Below are positions 57,825-64,000 of a stretch of DNA of 64,000 nucleotides, piece after piece; positions within the stretch are counted from its first letter, which is position 1; every line of letters starts with the position of its first letter. The notes under the pieces were generated by a model that saw only the letters and a program-made list of their open reading frames with translations, was not told where the DNA came from and searched no databases. The stretch is taken from positions 11,600,834 through 11,664,833 of the forward strand of contig OX439000.1 in assembly GCA_949316495.1 (NCBI GenBank), in the 5' to 3' direction. The position numbers were made by a program, and so were the translations under genes. The stretch comes from Amphiduros pacificus (taxonomy: Eukaryota; Annelida; Polychaeta; Phyllodocida; Hesionidae).

Positions 57825-58689
57825 CTGAAAATGACAACACAGGTTAAACAAGTGGCTTGTGGACATCCTGCATCAACATAATTAAAAGAAATTAAAACAA
57901 ATGAACCTTTTCAGAGTGAAAGACATTTTAAGCAATATTCTACAGTGTTGGATCACTGGTTCAAGCTGACAAAATGTTCAAAGTGTTTTTTTGTTTTCAC
58001 AGCATGATTAATGAAATTCTTTATATTTGCAGATCAGTCTCCTACGAGCATTTGCAAACTTGGGAGGTGGTGGTAATGATGTAGTCACTGTAGAATTACA
58101 CCAGAAGTGGTCATGTGACCATACATCATCGTTTGACTCATCATAAAACTCGCAAGACAAACTGTCAGGTTGGCTACATGTGTGTCCTTTGTCAATTTTC
58201 TGATATTTTTGTGGATAGTGAACTTCTATCCATTTTACACTAACTGCTGTTAAATAGGACAATCTACTTTAAATGTGAGTAGTTTTTATTCAGTTTTGAA
58301 AGATCTTCCAAATTGTCCAAATTTGGTTGCTGTTCAATGTTCTTTTCAATTGGGGAACAACAAACAACTGGGAGATCAGCTACTGGCTTATTTATGAGAG
58401 ATTTCACTGCATTATTCCCATATTCAACTTCAAAATAGACCTGAAATCTACTGTTTTCAGAAATACCATGCAATGTCCATCCATTTCACGTCACAACTCC
58501 AGTAGAACTCATTCTCTAGCAAGAGGATTTTAAAACCCCTAACAAATGGGAAGGATGTTGACATCCCCTTTGTTCTGGCTTAATGGCTGAAGCAACTTAT
58601 AACAATTTAATCATGTTAAATGACGCCATACTGATTGGATCACAAACTTTTGAACCCAGTACTTCAATGAGCATAATGAATAACCATGG
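57825..58689. other. Upstream side of the J-domain gene, first exon not found
   Basis: The missing first part of the J domain would be encoded here or further right. Minus-strand open stretches at 58264-58473 and 58008-58262 have no J-domain character, and the second is partly made by the exon shard on the other strand. Confidence 0.4.
58009..58076 (+). pseudogene. Inverted shard of exon 4 of the J-domain gene
   Basis: Plus-strand copy of 54566-54633 with acceptor TATATTTGCAG, exon body with two base changes (one changes Arg to Gly), and a donor degraded from GTAAG to GTAAT. It lies upstream of exon 1 of the visible gene and on the opposite strand, so it cannot serve that gene. Confidence 0.85.
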
Positions 58690-59950
58690 TTATAAATTTG
58701 ATCAATTTAGTATGTAGATACACTAGTCAAGAAAAATATTGGTTAGTCCTGCCGATCAACAAAATTTATAGGCCAGTCAGCTAGGAGTTGAAGGAGCTAT
58801 GTTCTCATTAGTTCCAATTGGATGTCAGGCTTGTCAGAAAAGAATCTTGCTGTGTGAGATATTGTCGGTGATAGAAATCGTCATTGATAAGAGAAGACCA
58901 TCTTGCTGTTTGTTCAGTGTTCACCATGTTGCCCTCTGGTGGAACTTATAGACCTATGTTTTATTTTGCAAGTTTATGCGATGGTTTGAGCAATATGCAC
59001 ATAATGAACAGAGTAGTTCTCACTTATCATATGTGAGAATCAATCAAGATATGATATATTGGCTACAATATGCATACATTTCTGTATTTGGGCTCAGTTT
59101 TACAATATCATCAATTTTATCTAATTATTGAGTTCCTGCTGGGAATTGAATGAAAGAATTCATGAAATGAGGTTTTCAAGCACATTTTCCTTGCATAATA
59201 TAAATGTTTATACCCACTTTAGTTCTCACCCATCATATTTTTTCCCCTACATATACTTCTGTGCCATTTAAAAGTGAACGAGTCTTATGTTAAAATCCAA
59301 ATCATCCATTGGACACTTTGTCAACGAACTTTGTTTAGCTCACCAGTGATTTTGTGCAGACACCTGCTTCGTAAAGTCTTTCTAACAGTGGGGCACCCTA
59401 AATTGGGACAATGGAGTGATTTGGCTTACAGAGCCCTGTTAATGTTTGTCCAATGGTACAGGCCCAACACCCTGACAGACCACAATAGAGGTCATATGAT
59501 TGCATATATGTGGCCACCTGGTGGTCAAAGGAGTACTGGCAGTACTTGGCACTTTCATCAAAACACAAAAACCATGTTCATTGTATTTTGGTTGATTTTA
59601 GTGAGATAGCTGCATAAGTGAAAGATAGCTGCAATGAGACATGAGAAATAGTTGTACAAATTGTGATAGTTACAACAGCGATAGCTGCACATGTAAGAGA
59701 TAGATACAACTATGAGAGATAGCTTCAAAAGTGAGAGATGGGTACAACCATGAGAGACCGCTGAATAAGTGGAATATAGCTCCAACAGTCGGACATCGAT
59801 GCATAGATGCATAAGTGAGAAATAGCTGCACAAGTGAGAGATGGATACATTTATAAGTGAAAAACAGTTGCATAAGTGAGAGATACTTACAATAGTTAGA
59901 GATAGCTGTGCAAGTAAAGAGACAGCAAGGAAAACACTGATACTTATAGC
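58690..59950. repeat. Third, diverged copy of the minisatellite composite
   Basis: Shares CAAGTTTATGCGATGGTTTG and ATGAGCAATATG words and the CCCTCTGGTGGA stretch with the 23.4-kb composite, then a single array of the GCTGCATAAGTGAAAGATA-type unit (about 59600-59925). Confidence 0.78.
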
Positions 59951-60039
59951 TTCCATGTGGCCTGTCACAGCACTTGCATCACTGCACATCTAGGGAAACC
60001 AATGTGCATGTAAATATGGTGTATACCAAGCCCAGGGGG

Positions 60040-60240
60040 GGTTACTTTCATAGTCAGTGTTACCAGGGAAGCTGGGCTAAATAGAGTCCTTTTGGCTGAT
60101 ATTTTCCCAGAGACGGGTGAGGATATTTTATCATTTTCCCTAAAACAGGATACTGCTTTTCAAATGTCTGGCTAAAACAGGGATCACAATCCCCTTTTCC
60201 AAATCTCCTAATTCAGAGCATGTTTTGTCACCTTCATCCT
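60040..60240 (+). repeat. Dispersed repeat, partner of 15190-15430
   Basis: Same family in opposite orientation, about 75-80% similar by eye. Confidence 0.75.
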
Positions 60241-60483
60241 AGATCTACATCGGCAAAACCAATTGGCATCTTGCCAAGAGAATTGAGGTTTGATTGTTAC
60301 CTTCCATTATGAACCTTTTTTGAAACACGGATGGATCCTTTTTTGACAACCATTGCCGACAGGTTCCTTTTTTGACAACCATTGCCGACATCTATGTTAT
60401 TCTGTGATCGGTATGATCATGGGAAATGAGTAGTAATTTCCTGTCGGTTGTAAATCGGTTTTTCTGTGGTCAATATTGTTTAA

Positions 60484-61839
60484 AGCATTGGTGAAACCTG
60501 GAAAGTTGCAGGCAATTTTACAGTGGTTTAAAGTATCTAAAAACAATATATGATCTTAAAATTGACATACATACAGTCTATCTGTCTGAAATCAACAAAA
60601 TAACATCTGCTCTGAGAATTATGATTTCTTGTGACCACTGGGCACTGGCCGTACTAAACCGGAAATGTGTTGTGTGACCTTGACCTTTGAACTATCAGAG
60701 GGCTCCGTAAGTCACAGACAATTCTCTGTTCACATTGTACATTGACAAAATCGGAACAACACATTTTCGGCCATTTTAAAAAAATATTTGATCATAACAT
60801 CGGAGGATGACACTTCACATGCTAATAAAGTAGAGTCTTGGCTTTCTTTTGGTGGTAAAAATATTAAAAACGGATGAATATTTGTGAAGTTATGAGTCCA
60901 AACGTCCGAGAAGATTTTGCCGAAATTGACAATTCTGTGTTCATATTGTACATTGACAAAATCGGAACAACACATTTTCGGCCATTTTTTTTAAATATTT
61001 AAACATAATATCGAACGTTGACCGTTCACATATCAATAGAGTAAAGTCTTGGCTTTCTTTTGGTGGTAGAAATATTAAAAACGGATGAATATTTTTGAAG
61101 TTATGAGTCCAAACGTCCGAGAAGATTTTGCAGAAATTGACAATTCTCTGTTCATATTGTACATTGACAAAATCGGAACAACACATTTTCGGCCATTTTT
61201 TAAAAATATTTAATCATAATATCGGAGGATGGCACTTCACATGCTAATAAAGTAAAGTCTTGGCTTTCTTTTGGTGGTAGAATTATTAAAAACGGATGAA
61301 TATTTGTGAAGTTATGAGTCCAAACGTCCGAGAAGATTTTGCCGAAATTGACAATTCTGTGTTCATATTGTACATTGACAAAATCGGAACAACACATTTT
61401 CGGCCATTTTTTAAAAATATTTAAACATAATATCGAACGTTGAGACTTCACCTGCTAATAGAGTAAAGTCTTGGCTTTCTTTTGGTGGTAGAAATATTAA
61501 AAACGGATGAATATTTTTGAGGTTATGAGTCCAAACGTCCGAGAAGATTTTGCAGAAATTGACAATTCTCTGTTCACATTGTTTCCCAAGCTGGACAGGT
61601 GCCCAACTGGTAACTCATTAGGTGTTTACACCAGTACACAGACCAGCTAAACAAAGCTTGTTGACAGAGTGTTCAATTGCTGTTGTAGGTTTCAGCAGAC
61701 AACTGATCAACTTTCAAATGCCACAGAAAGTTGTTAACAGGGAATATTTTGGGTAATACTACATAAAAGTACTGTTTAGGGTATAAACATTCATGTTATG
61801 TAAAGAAAATGTGTCTGAAAGTCAGGTTTCACCAATGCT
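60484..61839. mobile_element. 1,356-bp TTAA-flanked element with 211-bp tandem core
   Basis: Terminal inverted repeats AGCATTGGTGAAACCTG (60484-60500 and inverted 61823-61839) directly next to TTAA (60480-60483 and 61840-61843). The core holds four units of about 211 bp starting at 60737, 60948, 61159 and 61369 (TGTACATTGACAAAATCGG). No transposase ORF; the periodic minus-strand ORFs (MCCSDFVNVQY) are a by-product. piggyBac- or Kolobok-like by target choice. Confidence 0.87.
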
Positions 61840-61944
61840 TTAAGCAAATGACGCCACTGTGGAGGGTTCGTCCATGTGCATGCAAGATTCCAATTTGCGC
61901 CCTGGCGTATGAATACTTAATTAAAAGAAGTAAACAAAAGAAAA

Positions 61945-64000
61945 GAAGTGCGTGATGTAAAAGCAGAACGTTCAAAACGATGTCATCGTGCTCACCCATC
62001 GTTGCATAAAATTATCCCTATAAATTGCTTGGAAATTCCTACCAATCGCTAGAACAAGGAATTTTCAGTAAGTTTAGTTCAAATTTGGTGTAAATCGGAC
62101 AATAAGAACAGAAATAACATGCAAAAGTCTGATCGATGATTTGCGATAGCGCCTGAGCGATAATAGAGCAACTTACGTAATCGAGCTTGAAAAGGCACAT
62201 CTTTGCATAGATGTGCTAAAAAAAATCGTTCATAAACCAAATTAAATGTTTTTAAAGACAAATAAAAATAATTTCAACTACCCCATCAGTTTGCAATGAT
62301 TGTTTGTGTTTAAATGTATTTTGTTGTTTATTTAAATTTTGTTTGTTGTAATTTTTGTTTTGTTTGTTGTAATTTTTGTTTTGTTTGTTAATTTTTTTCC
62401 CATCCGTGTTACATGTGGATCACCACTTTTTCTTGTACTGTGTCACCTGCTGGGACAGTAGGCCAGTGCCTATTATTCTCAGCAAAGGTGTGGTAATTAA
62501 GCTGTCTGCTGCCTCACCAAGCTCCCGTGTGCACAAGACACTTCACAAGGGCACAGTGTCTGCTTATACAAGTAAAATAATAATTAAGTGGTACATTTCT
62601 ATGTTCTGTGTGGTATTAACAGACAATGGCTAATTGGTTTACAAATCCAGGAAGTAAAAAAGACAAAATAAATGATTTGTGGGATCATCCCAGATCATCC
62701 TCACTGAGCTTCTGACTACCAGATATCAGATATTTGTACAAAGTCTTTCTCTTTAGCCTGGTGATAAAGCATGCTTTTCATTACTGGGAGGAATTATGGT
62801 CAAAATAACCGCGATATTAAGTGGACCGTGCTGTTGAACTGCCACATCAGACTGCGGTCAAACTGCTGAATTTGGATATTTTATCAATGTAAATTATTTA
62901 CAAGTGTCAGTTGCCAATCTTAATCTCAATAAGCTACTTTCCGCCATAATTAGACCTCATGCCCAGCATATAATTCTGTGAATATTCTCACTTTTGACTC
63001 AGGCCCCGACATCTGAACTACACATTCATTTTAATCTTCCAAATTTTAAATAATATGCATTTCTAAGCATTGTTAAACTCATATTTTCTACAACTTGTGG
63101 ATCATTTACACTTGTAGATAATTTACAGTGATAAAATGCCACAATTCAACAGTTTGACCACGGTCAAATGAGACAGTTCAATAGCGCAGTCCACTTGGTA
63201 TCACAGTTATTTTGACCAGGTACCAGTGGCAGTGCTGCTACTATTAGATATACAATGATAAAATATGGTTAAAGTATGAAAATGTGGTACATGACCTTTT
63301 GTTATGTAATATGGGTATTAAATGTTCAACTTAAAAAAACAGGTATCATTTTCTTATTACATCACCCCAAAGTCTGGGTATCATATTAACTTTGCATCAT
63401 CCCTAAATGAGGATATCAAAATTAAGTCAGTCCTAAATCAGGGCACCGATGGAGATACAAGAAAAAGTGGTGATCCACATGTAACACGGATGGGGAAAAA
63501 AATAACAAACCAAAATTCACAACAAACAGAACAAAAATTAAAATAAACAAAACAAAAATTACAACAAACAAAACAAAATTAAAATAAACAAAACAAAATT
63601 TACAACAAACAAAAATTAAAATAAACAAAAAACACAAAATGAAACAATTATTGCAAACTGATGGGGCAGTTGAAATTATCTTTATTTCTCTTTTGAAAAC
63701 ATTTAATTTGGTATATGAACGATTTCTGTAGCACAACTGTATGCAAAGATGTGCATTTTCAGGGCCGATTATGTAAGATGCTCTATTATCGCTCAGGCGC
63801 TATCGCAAATCATGGATCTGACTTTTGCATATCATTTCTGTTCAATAATTGTTCGATTTACACCAAATTTGAACTAAACTTACTGAAAATTCCTTGTTCT
63901 AGCGATTGGGAAGCATTTCCAAGCAATTTAAAGGGATAATTTTGTGCAGGGATGGGCGATGACCGTCATGACGTTCTGCTTTGTTTACATGACGCACTTC
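61945..64000. mobile_element. Foldback element reaching the window edge
   Basis: The left arm starts GAAGTGCGTGATGTAAA (61945) and its inverted partner ends the window (GACGCACTTC at 64000). The arms pair through GCGATAGCGCCTGAGCGATA, a TTTGTTTTG-rich run and CACATGTGGATCACCACTTT (62411 and, inverted, 63463). Inner parts still pair (62798-62890 with 63110-63220, 'GGTCAAAATAACYG'). About 1-kb arms. The inserted dispersed repeat at 63340-63450 lies in the right arm. The true right end is not visible. Confidence 0.75.

Noticed and set aside
58264-58473. Minus-strand ORF (FQVYFEVEYGNNAVKSLINK) as the missing first exon of the J-domain gene
   Set aside because: It has no J-domain helix I or II character and no matching donor in the right phase.
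60730-61451. Three repeated minus-strand ORFs (MCCSDFVNVQY)
   Set aside because: By-products of the 211-bp tandem core of a TTAA element.

Overview
This is a piece of an animal nuclear genome, most likely a mollusc or another lophotrochozoan. The signs are AT-rich DNA, spliced genes with GT-AG introns, dispersed repeats rich in the 'tgaccttga' word, repeats shaped like the pearl/Helentron-associated elements of bivalves, and a tRNA-derived SINE. No organism can be named from the sequence alone.

The window holds two bodies of coding sequence in a sea of transposable elements. (1) From 2872 to 14383 there is an apparently complete EnSpm/CACTA DNA transposon of 11,512 bp. Its ends begin CACTCTAAAAAAT, it is flanked by a 2-bp TG duplication, and it sits inside the pol region of an older Ty3/Gypsy fossil (919-2871 and 14384-15150, minus strand). 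It carries an uninterrupted 851-codon zinc-finger/TNP2-like transposase (6591-9146) and, downstream on the same strand, a second eight-exon gene (9246-12911, 502 aa). That gene opens with a recognisable CIDE-N domain, the interaction domain of the apoptotic nuclease DFF40/CAD, its inhibitor DFF45/ICAD and the CIDE proteins. A transposon-borne CIDE-N protein is the most unusual thing in the window. The leader exons look placed so that alternative splicing could choose between the two proteins.

(2) From about 57824 down to 29050, on the minus strand, lies a host gene of at least 14 exons. It encodes a DnaJ (J-domain) protein with a charged coiled-coil middle, a ubiquitin-interacting-like motif and a long disordered Pro/Ser/Gly/Met-rich tail. 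Its first exon(s) were not found. Its introns are packed with nested elements: a 7.2-kb TTAA-flanked foldback element (31767-38968) that itself contains a 1,355-bp element with perfect 31-bp terminal repeats; a TA-flanked element invaded by a 2.7-kb pearl-like tandem-repeat element (44620-48003); a TTAA MITE (48101-48451); a 3-kb palindrome with decayed coding sequence (49868-52844); a second short pearl-like copy (54875-55646); and a TA MITE (56221-56408). Two short, near-identical copies of exons of this gene lie outside their proper places.

Between the two (15-29 kb) there are only repeats and fossils: a decayed transposase-family gene, an exact 230-bp direct repeat whose edges look like splice sites, a Ty1/Copia fragment split by a young SINE with a perfect 12-bp target duplication, and arrays of a ~20-bp minisatellite. 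The right end (58.7-64 kb) repeats the minisatellite composite, then has a TTAA-flanked element with a 211-bp tandem core and a foldback element cut by the window edge.
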